DNA from: Candidatus Sabulitectum sp.
GTDB lineage: Bacteria > Fermentibacterota > Fermentibacteria > Fermentibacterales > JCC-6
DNA: 40,013 bases
Direction of reading: 5' to 3'
Assembly: GCA_029938555.1 (NCBI GenBank)
Contig: JAOZUR010000015.1
Coordinates: 1 to 40,013, forward strand
A program made the position numbers and the translations under genes. The notes beneath the pieces are model-generated. The model searched no databases and had not been told where the DNA came from. It saw only the letters and a list, made by a program, of their open reading frames with translations. Of this stretch, positions 16,601 through 24,849 are shown one piece after another; position 1 is the stretch's first letter, and each line of letters opens with the position of its first letter.

Positions 16601-17337
16601 ATCTTGCAAGAATCGATGGTGCAGCTATAGTTCCAGGTGGAATTGAACTTGGTGCTGATGCTCCTAGAATTCTTGTTGAAGGAGAAAGTCAATCTGATTT
16701 TATCGGTCCAGATATTTCAATGTGGATACGGGGGCAAAGTGGAGTAAACGAGCCAACCATCACAGGGCAAGGCGTACTGGAAGCTGAGCTTTCAGATCCC
16801 AGTGGAATAACATTTTTAGGAAGAACAGGCAGAAGCATACAGCTTTTTGTAGACAATGAAGAATTTGATTTGAGCGAATCCTTCACATACAATACAGGTT
16901 CAACTGTTACCGGTCAGCTTGAGTATACTGTTTCTGGTCTTGCTTCTGGAAGACATCTTTTTATTCTTCAAGCCATGGATGGCGTGGGTAATCTTTCTAG
17001 AGATAGTTTGTTTGTGAATTCAACTGATCAGAGTGAAGTTGCCATTGAGCAGCACATTGTGTATCCTAATCCGGGGACAGGTCAGAGGTGTTTCAGTTTT
17101 TCCGTCTCTTCAAATGCCTTTGTTTCAGTATCGGTGTTTACCACAACCGGCAGATGTATAAATACTTTCTCGAAACAGTGTAGCCAGGGATACAATCAGA
17201 TACTCTGGAATGGACTTGATGCTGATGGAGACATTCCTGCATCAGGAGCATACATATATGTTATTAATGCTGAAACTGAAGGTGGATTGTTCCATCAGTC
17301 ATCTTCAGTAACAGGAGTTTTAGCCACAGTAAACTGA
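13663..17337 (+). CDS. Second secreted C25 (gingipain-like) cysteine protease, paralogue
   Basis: This 1224-residue protein begins MTVFSLITILVASWSG, a short signal peptide, with AAAGGAG six bases before the ATG. It has the same plan as the protease at 9231: beta-rich N-terminal part, C25 domain with His767 (FFGHGSANQ) and Cys801 (FLSCDVSR), and a FlgD-Ig type tail (VYPNPGTGQRC, VFTTTGRC, WNGLDADGD, GAYIYVI). The His-Cys spacing of 34 residues is identical in both. Shared blocks such as EIYDEFGQGV.DPGA.RS.VRWALD, YWLTWGGE and F.ADDEWG show common descent, but the sequences have diverged widely, so the duplication is old. Both keep their catalytic residues. It lies between the sirtuin and the TPR-HTH gene in one operon. 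Confidence 0.9.
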   Translation: MTVFSLITILVASWSGTFNFPVADIDPSGLPVIQGTVNLNEPGVPMYPVKTLFIPVPPGIDLELSYSINSSNLSLNTATIPRGGELVGSGLEAHVVPVEPVDFLVQTVELDGVFPLAGSQVAVVNIYPYTEHGSVSSVSVSLNWNGGVSGQRIPEKHLLNRLAQSELYWPVSFSRETSPFWGKPWAKISIQNSGSYQLTCSELEASNCAVTGVPVNSLSLFSGPGTQFANQQETEHLLQPIAILVQDKNNDGIFNGDDVIRFLAGGLNRFEYSNSGLNWLFNRYATDRIYWLTWGGESGVRMQSEAGSPDDSPDWGNTVEHTVHLEDGGYWYPRFELRTGWFWEKINSGEQTQVPLNLADASGTADVTVAFAVSESSAYSVTLQGGGTAELSGSGPKRYVFKNVNISGLNQLQISFSSTDPTSDFYLDYVELFYSVSTTSSNRRLFFPGQSGRYNFSFSQGTTAFDVTDLMNPVLISEADQSSGSLKFSVDLQDSTSLMVVSEDSWLSPVSINSSAAGRLVGTVSSGDRLLVVPDVFLDHAAGLQSILESMGLEVVTATTSEIYDEFGQGVKDPGAIRSAVRWALDSWSTPVSGVILGADATYDPLNYSTTLPDLVPAMIFLENDFSYPSWASEDWFVQVHPNAGFPEIPITRIPAGDVSSFGTVIAKSALYYSAQAQGSWSNRFVLFADDEWGEKTYSENEHTEDMETICYDDLPSHVKPEKFYQIEYPWPPGTVPGGVHPEKPEARVDLIDLWNEGMGALLFFGHGSANQITHEKTMLGDDPASLTNGARLPLAMFLSCDVSRFFVPGVNCISEKLVYHPAGGAIATIGATGGTFSSPNYSYAAAMIPFLTNDENSIGYSFWAGKLNAHKAGNSEYYVLMGLSDLVLPMSRNDLSISLQSDTLRSGEINVVSGEGVSRDGLALIEISESDIPASYTMLSGGVIDYFRQGGTAWRGRSALFNHEFTADCILPVACKTGDLARIDGAAIVPGGIELGADAPRILVEGESQSDFIGPDISMWIRGQSGVNEPTITGQGVLEAELSDPSGITFLGRTGRSIQLFVDNEEFDLSESFTYNTGSTVTGQLEYTVSGLASGRHLFILQAMDGVGNLSRDSLFVNSTDQSEVAIEQHIVYPNPGTGQRCFSFSVSSNAFVSVSVFTTTGRCINTFSKQCSQGYNQILWNGLDADGDIPASGAYIYVINAETEGGLFHQSSSVTGVLATVN

Positions 17338-17351
17338 CACAAGGGGGGGCA

Positions 17352-18491
17352 ATGGATAACCAGAAAATAAGTTGGTTATGGAAACAGGTTGAGCAAGCCA
17401 GAGTCAGTGGTAACGTGGAGAAAGCCAGGGAAAGTCTTGAAAGGCTTCTGGAGGATACTTCTGTTAAAAAGACCCCTGACGAAAATCTTGCTACTCTTGA
17501 AATGTGTCGACTTGAACTTGGAACAGGAGAATTAACCAAGGCATCAAGGCGTCTTTCCAATTTTAAATGGTACGGTGTTCCAGGAGCCGCTTCACTTCTT
17601 ATGGCAGCTGATGTGTTTTTACAATTGGATATTTTTGAGTTATCTCTTGAATCTCTTGAATCGTATTTAAAGATATATCCTGGGGATATAGATGCAAGCA
17701 GGAAACAGGGTCTTGTTCTTCTCATGTTACATCGTGACCATGAAGCTGAAAAAATCTTGTTAGCTGTTGCAAGACGGGAAAGATACAGAGTGGCTTCAAC
17801 ACTTACATATCTTGCCATGCTTGAAGCCAAAAGAGACAGACTTGAGGAAAGTTTACACCTGCTTCTTCAGGCAAAAGAACTATCACCTTACGACGAGAAA
17901 ATAGAACACAGTCTTCTTCGTATTGAAGCTCTTCGAGTTCAAATGAGGCGAAGTGCCATAGAAAAAAACGATCTTCCTCTGGTTGATGTGGTGGCTGGAA
18001 TGACGGCAGGCATGCTTGGTCTTCACGGGTATTCTTCGGAAGTTGTGACTGTGGCAACAGATTCATGGAGTCGTTTTTGCGCACTTGCAATTCCATCCGG
18101 TAGAAAACCTGAAGCTTGGGCAGCAGCCCTTGAATACGCCGTAACAAGAAGTGGCCCACATTTTACACAGGAACAGCTGGCAGAAGAATATGGAGTTTCA
18201 GTTTCTCATCTAAGAAGCCATTATCAAATCCTTAAAGAATCGATTGAATTTCCTCAGGTCAATTTACTTGATAGGCTTGCAACAGAGGGTTCTGATCTGC
18301 TTAGAAATGCCCGAATGGAAGAAATCACTGTAATTCTTGCAGAGCTTGGTTCGAAAAGAGATGAATTTCAAAACGCTTCAGATGCAGCTGCATGGGTATT
18401 TGATAGAGTAAGTCCGGTAGACGAGCTTCAACAGAGAGAAATAGAGGAATTTGTGGCTTACATATGGCAGAAAAAAGATTATCTTAAATGA
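17352..18491 (+). CDS. TPR-repeat protein with a helix-turn-helix-like segment
   Basis: This 379-residue soluble protein has no signal peptide. Residues 1-195 form helical TPR-like repeats, including ALEAKRDRLEESLHLLLQAKELSP-like units. Residues about 250-298 read WAAALEYAVTRSG, then FTQEQLAEEYGVSVSHLRSHY, a strong helix-turn-helix or TFIIB/cyclin-like element also seen in some bacterial TPR and SEC-C proteins. Residues 300-379 are helical and acidic without a recognised family. It starts 14 bases after the second protease, with a G-rich ribosome site (AAGGGGGGG), so it is the last gene of the protease operon. It could sense or regulate through protein contact and DNA binding, but that is inference; no ligand or target is evident. 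Confidence 0.65.
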   Translation: MDNQKISWLWKQVEQARVSGNVEKARESLERLLEDTSVKKTPDENLATLEMCRLELGTGELTKASRRLSNFKWYGVPGAASLLMAADVFLQLDIFELSLESLESYLKIYPGDIDASRKQGLVLLMLHRDHEAEKILLAVARRERYRVASTLTYLAMLEAKRDRLEESLHLLLQAKELSPYDEKIEHSLLRIEALRVQMRRSAIEKNDLPLVDVVAGMTAGMLGLHGYSSEVVTVATDSWSRFCALAIPSGRKPEAWAAALEYAVTRSGPHFTQEQLAEEYGVSVSHLRSHYQILKESIEFPQVNLLDRLATEGSDLLRNARMEEITVILAELGSKRDEFQNASDAAAWVFDRVSPVDELQQREIEEFVAYIWQKKDYLK

Positions 18492-18616
18492 CCACAATAT
18501 TTAGCTAGTCTGTTATATTACCCACTTACTATTGCTCTCTGAGTGAAAAACAGCATAAAACAGATTGAATTAGATAATTTCACCATAGCGTTAAAACAAA
18601 AGAAACGAGTTAAAGA

Positions 18617-21382
18617 ATGAACAAAAAATATGTTTATTATTTCGGTTCTACAAAAACCGATGGCGACAAAAGTATGAAAGATTTACTTGGTGGGAAAGGT
18701 GCCAATCTTGCAGAAATGACAAAGATTGATATGCCAGTTCCTCCAGGTTTTACAATCACAACAGAAACATGTGACGCTTTCAATAAAGCAGGATCAGCTT
18801 GGCCACAGGGGCTAGAGAAGCAGATTCGCGAAGGTATCAGCACTCTTGAAGCGGAACTGGGTAAAAAATTCGGTGATTCTGAAAACCCTCTTCTTGTGTC
18901 CGTAAGAAGTGGTGCAGCAGTTTCAATGCCAGGAATGATGGATACTGTTCTAAACCTGGGTCTTAACGAAGAAACTCTTGAAGGAATCACAAAACGCAGC
19001 GGAAACGCAAGATTTGCCTGGGATTCTTACAGAAGATTCATGCAGATGTTTGGTGATGTTGTTATGGATATTTCTCATCATGACTTCGAGAAAGCTCTTG
19101 AAAGTGTTAAGAATGAAAAAGGTGTAAAACTCGATACAGATCTAGAATTGCAAGATCTGAAAAAAGTAGTAATGCTTTACAAGGCAATTTATCGCAATGC
19201 CATAGGTAGTGATTTTCCATCTGATCCTTGGGAGCAGCTGAAACTTTCCATTGATGCTGTTTTTAGTAGCTGGAATAATTCCAGAGCTATCCGTTACCGT
19301 GAAATCAATGAGATCAAGGGTCTTATTGGAACAGCGGTGAATGTTCAGGCAATGGTATTCGGAAACATGGGTCAGGAATCCGGTACCGGTGTTTGTTTCA
19401 CCCGTGACCCAGCAAATGGCGAAAACGTATTTTACGGTGAATATCTTATGGATGCACAAGGTGAAGATGTTGTTGCCGGTATTCGTACACCTCTTCCTAT
19501 TGTCACCCTTGGTGATACTGACGCAGAGTCCTACAAGGGTCTTCTTGCCATGAGAACCAAACTTGAAGAGCACTATCTTGATATGCAGGATATTGAATTT
19601 ACAATAGAAAATGGTAAGCTTTACATTCTTCAGACTCGTACAGGAAAACGCACAGTATTTGCAGCTCTGAACATGGCTGTTGATATGGCTGAAGAGGGTC
19701 TGATTGATAAAAAAGAAGCCATAATGAGAGTTCCTGCTCAGAGTTTTAATCAACTCTTTGCTCCAGTTCTTGGGTCAGAAAGCAAAGCTACTGCCAACCT
19801 TCTTACTAAGGGTCTTAATGCTTCTCCAGGCGGCGCTTGTGGAAAAGCTGTTTTTACAGCAGAAACCGCCGAGGAATGGAAGGCACGGGGGGAAGAAGTT
19901 ATTCTCTGCCGTCTTGAAACCAGTCCTGAAGATATTGGTGGAATGGTTGCTGCAAAGGGAATCCTTACTGCCCGTGGAGGCATGACTAGCCATGCTGCTG
20001 TTGTGGCTCGTGGAATGGGTGTTCCTTGTGTCTCCGGTGCTGATGAACTTCATATTGATAGTGATGCTGCAATTATGGTTTGTGATGGATTTACAGTAAA
20101 AGAAGGCGATATTATCGCTATAGACGGTTTTACCGGAGAAGTATTTTCCGGTGAAGTAAAGGTTCGTTCATCCGAGATAGTGCAGGTTCTTCGTGGCAAT
20201 TTAAAAGCAGAAGACAGTATTCTTTTCAGAAATTACGAAAAACTTGTGGGTTGGGCTGATGAAATTCGTAGTATGGATGTACGCACCAATGCTGACTCTC
20301 CTCGTGACACTGAAATGGCTGTTCTTTTCGGCGCTCAGGGAATAGGCCTCTGCCGTACCGAGCATATGTTCTTTGAAGGCGATAGAATTCTTCCTTTCAG
20401 AAAGCTTATTCTTGTGGCAGACGATGTAAAAAGAATTCAAGAAAAAATCAATTTGGGCACAGGCAACAAAGAAGCTCTGGAAGTAGAACTTCAGGAGCCA
20501 CTTGCCAGATATAATGAGGCGATTTCAGAACTTCTACCTCTGCAAAGAAGCGATTTTGAAGGTATCTTCCGTGCTCTGGATGGTCGTCCTTGTAACATCA
20601 GACTTCTTGATCCACCTCTTCATGAATTCCTTCCTCAGGATGATGACGGGCAGAAGGAAATGGCAGAAGTCATGGGCGTTACAGCTGAAACTGTGGCACT
20701 TAAAGTAGAGTCACTTCATGAATTTAACCCTATGATGGGGCATCGTGGTTGCAGACTTGGTTTAATTTATCCTGAAGTTGCTGCCATGCAGGTAAGAGCA
20801 ATAATTGAAGCTGCTTTAAAGGTTGCAGACGAAGGTATTACTGTTCTCCCTGAAATTATGATTCCTCTTGTTGGAAATGTGAAAGAGCTTTCTCTCGCCC
20901 GAGAAGAGGCACAGAAGGTTGTTGATGCTGTACTTGCAGAGCAGGGCAAAACTGCTGATTACATCAAGTATCAGATTGGAACAATGATCGAGATTCCTAG
21001 AGCTGCCATTACTGCCGATCAGGTTGCAGCAGAAGCAGATTTCTTTAGCTTTGGAACAAATGATCTTACTCAGATGTGCTGTGGATTCTCTCGTGATGAT
21101 TCAGGTAAATTCCTAGGTGAATATGTAAAAATGGGTATCTATGAAAGAGATCCATTTGCCTCACTTGATGTTCCCGGTGTTGGTCGTCTTGTGGAAATTG
21201 CAGTGGAGCTAGGCAGAAAAGCTAAACCAGCCCTTAAAATGGGCGTTTGCGGAGAACACGGAGGAGATCCTGCTTCTATCAAGTTCTTCAATTCTGTGGG
21301 GTTAGATTATGTTTCTTGCTCTCCGTACAGAGTACCTGTTGCCAGACTTGCAGCTGCCCAAGCTGTTCTGGAAGCAGAGTAA
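18617..21382 (+). CDS. ppdK: Pyruvate, phosphate dikinase
   Basis: This 921-residue enzyme interconverts pyruvate, ATP and phosphate with PEP, AMP and pyrophosphate. It opens with the ATP-grasp domain (LLGGKGANLAEM, VSVRSGAAVSMPGMMDTVLNLG), carries the swivelling phospho-His domain with His459 in GGMTSHAAVVARGMG, and ends with the PEP/pyruvate TIM barrel (GIGLCRTEHMFF, MGHRGCRLG, FFSFGTNDLTQM, and Cys878 in GVCGEHGGDP). The length is slightly above the usual 870-880 residues. It is preceded by 125 bases without a gene, where a weak TTGCTC/CATAAA pair (18532-18559) could be a promoter. The ribosome site is poor. The enzyme suggests pyrophosphate-linked glycolysis or gluconeogenesis, common in anaerobes. 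Confidence 0.97.
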   Translation: MNKKYVYYFGSTKTDGDKSMKDLLGGKGANLAEMTKIDMPVPPGFTITTETCDAFNKAGSAWPQGLEKQIREGISTLEAELGKKFGDSENPLLVSVRSGAAVSMPGMMDTVLNLGLNEETLEGITKRSGNARFAWDSYRRFMQMFGDVVMDISHHDFEKALESVKNEKGVKLDTDLELQDLKKVVMLYKAIYRNAIGSDFPSDPWEQLKLSIDAVFSSWNNSRAIRYREINEIKGLIGTAVNVQAMVFGNMGQESGTGVCFTRDPANGENVFYGEYLMDAQGEDVVAGIRTPLPIVTLGDTDAESYKGLLAMRTKLEEHYLDMQDIEFTIENGKLYILQTRTGKRTVFAALNMAVDMAEEGLIDKKEAIMRVPAQSFNQLFAPVLGSESKATANLLTKGLNASPGGACGKAVFTAETAEEWKARGEEVILCRLETSPEDIGGMVAAKGILTARGGMTSHAAVVARGMGVPCVSGADELHIDSDAAIMVCDGFTVKEGDIIAIDGFTGEVFSGEVKVRSSEIVQVLRGNLKAEDSILFRNYEKLVGWADEIRSMDVRTNADSPRDTEMAVLFGAQGIGLCRTEHMFFEGDRILPFRKLILVADDVKRIQEKINLGTGNKEALEVELQEPLARYNEAISELLPLQRSDFEGIFRALDGRPCNIRLLDPPLHEFLPQDDDGQKEMAEVMGVTAETVALKVESLHEFNPMMGHRGCRLGLIYPEVAAMQVRAIIEAALKVADEGITVLPEIMIPLVGNVKELSLAREEAQKVVDAVLAEQGKTADYIKYQIGTMIEIPRAAITADQVAAEADFFSFGTNDLTQMCCGFSRDDSGKFLGEYVKMGIYERDPFASLDVPGVGRLVEIAVELGRKAKPALKMGVCGEHGGDPASIKFFNSVGLDYVSCSPYRVPVARLAAAQAVLEAE

Positions 21383-21404
21383 CGATTAAGCAGTAGGATT
21401 ACCT

Positions 21405-23735
21405 GTGAAAAGGGTTGATGTACTCCTTGCCATGGGAAGCCCTCCGCTTCAAAAAGTAACAGAAGAGGTCCTCCTTCAGGAGGGCCTCTCTGTAAAAGCT
21501 GTTAATAGTGGTCTTGACTTGGTAACTGCAGCATTTTCCATGAAACCAAGATGTGTTTTTTGTGATGAGTTTCTACTAGGTCTTGATGGGATAAAAGTAG
21601 CTCGACTTCTTAGCACCATGTATTCAAAAAGTGAAATTCCTGTTATTATCAGTGTACCAGACCTGAATCCCAGAGTTAAAAGAAGAGCCATGAGTGTTTC
21701 AGCAGTTGATGTGGTTGAGTATTCCACACCATTTAGTGAGATAATTTCAAAGATCAGAACCAATCTTAGTTCAGTTTTGTTTTCAAACATAAAAACAGGT
21801 CCTTCGATTTCCCATGAACGAATCAAAATTATGGCATCAGATTCTCTTGAAAATTCTTTGGAATTGATAGAAACAGTTGTGGATGTGGCTTTTGACCTAA
21901 ATGGTGTAACTTCTATTTCTGAAGCTTGCAGGAAGGTTATGATTTCGATTTTAGGTGCATTGGGTTTTCAGAGAGCCTGGATTGGTTTTCTTAATAGCTC
22001 TGGCACAACAGTTGAAGTTTTGGCTTATCGAGGCAAGGGTCTTACTGGAAAATCAATTCAGCTATCAGGCATCGTTGGTCATCTTCCAGTTGACGTGGCT
22101 GTTGCATCAGGAAACCAGGTAGTTTCCTGGAAACCTGAATTCATAGATAACAGAGAAACTTGGGTGGGTAGTCTGGTTTATGTAGACACACCTATAGTGG
22201 TTGCATCCGATGTTTATGGAATTATTCGATGTGATAATGGAATTTCAAAAAAACAACCTTCAGTGGATAGCATGAGAATTTTAAAAATGCTTGCTGGAGA
22301 GTTGTCTTCATTCATTAAATCTTTTACTGCTGAAAGCCAGCTTGAAGGTTTTAAGAACTCTCTTGGACAAATGTTGAAGAGAGTATCTTCAAAGGCAGTT
22401 CTTTTTTCGAAAAATGGAACTGTGGAAACTGTATACGGAGTAGAAAATCCTGTTCCTGGTTTTGACAAAGTGACTGAAGGCATGTCTTTGAAAGAAATTT
22501 TAGGCCCTGTTCACCCTGCTTCAAGTAAGCTAATTGAAAGTGCAGTTTTAGAAAATCGTAACATGAATTTAAGTGTTGTACCTTTAAAGAATAGTGAGAG
22601 TTTTCTTGGTTTTTCCCTTATGAATAAAGATCCTGATCACTTTTTACTTATGATCTCTGATAATTCTACTCTTGGAAGTTTGCAGAGGAAAATAAAACTT
22701 TTAGAATATGAAACCGATGCAATTGCAACGCTTGCTGCTGATCTCACTTCTCTTATGGATCCAGGTGAAATATGTAGAATTTTATTAAGAACCCTTGAGG
22801 GATTTTACCCAAAAGAGGCCATTGCGATTCTTGCTGCTTCTAAAGCCCCTTCATCTATGATGCCTGAAAAAATTATAGTTCATGCAGTCTCAAGCACAGG
22901 GTACACTGATTCGCAGATTTTCAAGGGTGCCATATTTCAAATTACACAGGATTCAACTGAAGCAGGCGTTATTTCAGAAGCTGTAAGAACTGGCCGCACA
23001 ATTAACATTGCTGATGTTCTGCAAACCACCATGTTTATTTCTGTTCTTCCTGGAATAAGAAGCGAACTAGCTATTCCACTATTGAATAGAGGTAGGGTTG
23101 TTGGTGTTATAGATTTGGAAAGTACCAGTGTTGATAGATTTGGAAAGAACGATATTAGACGGTTGAATAATCTGGTTGGTTTTGTGGCAGGGGTACTGGA
23201 AACAGCACTTCAACAGACAGAGCTTATTAAACTTACCCGTCGTGACAGGCTTACTGGGCTGTACAACATGAGTTTCTTCGAAGAAAGATATCCGGAAGAG
23301 TTTGAACGAGCAGAAAGATATGAGTATTCTTTTTCTGTTATTATGATGGATATAGATGATTTTAAACACTACAACGATTCCTTTGGTCACCCTATGGGAA
23401 ATGTTCTTTTGCAGAAACTTACAAGAGCAATGAACGATGCTCTAAGGGATGTTGATATTTTGATTAGATATGGAGGGGAAGAATTTGTTTGTATTCTTCC
23501 TCTCACAGACAAAAAGGTTGCAGGAGGCATTGCTGAAAGAATCAGACTTGCAGTCATGGAAGCCAGCAAGGCTATACCTAATGCCGCCGAACAACCAAGA
23601 GGTTTTGTCAGTCTTAGTCTTGGGGTGGCAACTTTTCCTATTGACTCCCGCGAAAAAGATGAGTTGTTGGAAATAGCAGATCAAAGAATGTATAGAGCTA
23701 AGCGAGCAGGTAAAAACAGAGTTTGCAGCGATTGA
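21405..23735 (+). CDS. REC-GAF-GAF-GGDEF diguanylate cyclase
   Basis: This 776-residue protein should make cyclic di-GMP. Residues 1-125 form a receiver-like domain with the phospho-acceptor Asp retained (D54 in VFCDEFLLGLDG), but the N-terminal acidic pair is missing and the switch Lys-Pro is replaced by STPF, so it is probably degenerate. Two GAF-like sensor regions follow (about 150-310 and 440-610). The C-terminal GGDEF domain (from RDRLTGLYN, about 617) has GGEEF at 690-694 and the product-inhibition I-site RxxD at 681-684 (RDVD), so it should be active and feedback-inhibited. I chose GTG 21405, 22 bases after ppdK; there is no nearby ATG. No phosphodiesterase gene is present. Confidence 0.9.
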   Translation: MKRVDVLLAMGSPPLQKVTEEVLLQEGLSVKAVNSGLDLVTAAFSMKPRCVFCDEFLLGLDGIKVARLLSTMYSKSEIPVIISVPDLNPRVKRRAMSVSAVDVVEYSTPFSEIISKIRTNLSSVLFSNIKTGPSISHERIKIMASDSLENSLELIETVVDVAFDLNGVTSISEACRKVMISILGALGFQRAWIGFLNSSGTTVEVLAYRGKGLTGKSIQLSGIVGHLPVDVAVASGNQVVSWKPEFIDNRETWVGSLVYVDTPIVVASDVYGIIRCDNGISKKQPSVDSMRILKMLAGELSSFIKSFTAESQLEGFKNSLGQMLKRVSSKAVLFSKNGTVETVYGVENPVPGFDKVTEGMSLKEILGPVHPASSKLIESAVLENRNMNLSVVPLKNSESFLGFSLMNKDPDHFLLMISDNSTLGSLQRKIKLLEYETDAIATLAADLTSLMDPGEICRILLRTLEGFYPKEAIAILAASKAPSSMMPEKIIVHAVSSTGYTDSQIFKGAIFQITQDSTEAGVISEAVRTGRTINIADVLQTTMFISVLPGIRSELAIPLLNRGRVVGVIDLESTSVDRFGKNDIRRLNNLVGFVAGVLETALQQTELIKLTRRDRLTGLYNMSFFEERYPEEFERAERYEYSFSVIMMDIDDFKHYNDSFGHPMGNVLLQKLTRAMNDALRDVDILIRYGGEEFVCILPLTDKKVAGGIAERIRLAVMEASKAIPNAAEQPRGFVSLSLGVATFPIDSREKDELLEIADQRMYRAKRAGKNRVCSD

Positions 23736-23743
23736 GGTAAATA

Positions 23744-24847
23744 ATGAATTATGATGTGGTAATACAAGATGGTTTTAAATCTTACTGTGTAAAAAAACTT
23801 CGAACTGCAATAGCTTCCATGGTGGAAAAAAGCGGTGGTTGGCCTGAAGGAACTTCCAAGGGTAACAGGGTTCTGTTGAAAGTAAATATGCTTGCAGCCA
23901 AACATCCTTCAAGAGCAATAACAACCCATCCGTCAGTTGTTGCTGCAGTTGTTTCTTTGCTTCAGGAACGTGGCTGCGAAGTTGCCATAGGGGATAGCCC
24001 AGGCGGTGCAGTTAAAGGTGTAGAACGGTACTGGAAAAACTGTGGTTTCAAAACTGTAGCTGAGATTACCGGTGCAGAGCTGGTAAGTTTTGAAGGATCT
24101 GGCTCTGAAAAAGTAAAAATGCATGGAAGAGAATATGATATAGCACTTCCAATACTTCGGGGTTATGATTGTAAAATTAATATGTGTAAATTCAAAACTC
24201 ACATGTACACAAGATTAACTAATGCACTAAAAAATTCTTTTGGTATTGTACCAGGTCTTGGTAAAGCTTTACTTCATATGCGTAGCCCGCGACCGGTGGA
24301 TCTTGCTGTAAACATTGTTGATTTGCATGAAATAGCTGATAACAGTTTACATATTAGTGATGGCATTTTGTGTATGGATGGTAGAGGCCCTAGTACTGAC
24401 GGAAGACGCCGACATGAAGGGTTCCTGGCAATTGCAAGGAATGGTCTTTTTATGGATATGGTTCTGTCAGAGATGGCTGGTCTTCCATGGAATCAGCTTG
24501 ACAGTAGTGCAGAGGCATTTTCCAGGGGGCTTGGTAAACCGTTTGATCAGATAACAGTTCACGGTAGCCACAAGTTTGTCGATTTTGATATTCCTGAAAG
24601 ATCTTATCTGAACCACATTCCCAGATGGCTTGGGTCGGTTGCAAGAATGATTTTGCGCACAGCTCCGGTGTCTAATGATTTGTGTACAGGGTGCAGGGTC
24701 TGCCAGAAGGCTTGTCCTGTAGATGCAATCCAGATAAAGAATGGAAGGGCAAAAATGAAAAAGGGCACTTGTATTATGTGTCTTTGCTGTCATGAGCTTT
24801 GCCCAGAGAATGCAGTAGAGTTAAGACTGCCTTTTGGAAGAAGGTAA
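23744..24847 (+). CDS. DUF362 protein with C-terminal two [4Fe-4S] ferredoxin domain
   Basis: This 367-residue protein has the DUF362 block (VLLKVNMLAAKHPSRAITTHPSV, IGDSPGG, CKFKTHMYTRLTNALKNSFG) over residues 1-290. A bacterial ferredoxin module follows with C314/C317/C320/C324 and C343/C346/C349/C353, each CxxCxxCxxxCP, giving two [4Fe-4S] sites. Similar proteins occur widely in anaerobes and methanogens and are presumed electron-transfer proteins; the reaction is unknown. The start is eight bases after the GGDEF gene, with GAGGTAAATA upstream of the ATG, and its stop is two bases before the acyltransferase start, so these genes form one operon. Confidence 0.9.
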   Translation: MNYDVVIQDGFKSYCVKKLRTAIASMVEKSGGWPEGTSKGNRVLLKVNMLAAKHPSRAITTHPSVVAAVVSLLQERGCEVAIGDSPGGAVKGVERYWKNCGFKTVAEITGAELVSFEGSGSEKVKMHGREYDIALPILRGYDCKINMCKFKTHMYTRLTNALKNSFGIVPGLGKALLHMRSPRPVDLAVNIVDLHEIADNSLHISDGILCMDGRGPSTDGRRRHEGFLAIARNGLFMDMVLSEMAGLPWNQLDSSAEAFSRGLGKPFDQITVHGSHKFVDFDIPERSYLNHIPRWLGSVARMILRTAPVSNDLCTGCRVCQKACPVDAIQIKNGRAKMKKGTCIMCLCCHELCPENAVELRLPFGRR

Positions 24848-24849
24848 TT

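Noticed and set aside
17264-17830. Minus-strand open frame of 188 residues
   Set aside because: It overlaps two well-supported plus-strand genes, and its composition is that of an antisense shadow.
18492-18616. Small gene or terminator in the gap before ppdK
   Set aside because: No open frame of note and no hairpin with a T run were found.
19142-19753. Minus-strand open frame of 203 residues within ppdK
   Set aside because: It lies wholly inside an unmistakable pyruvate phosphate dikinase coding sequence.
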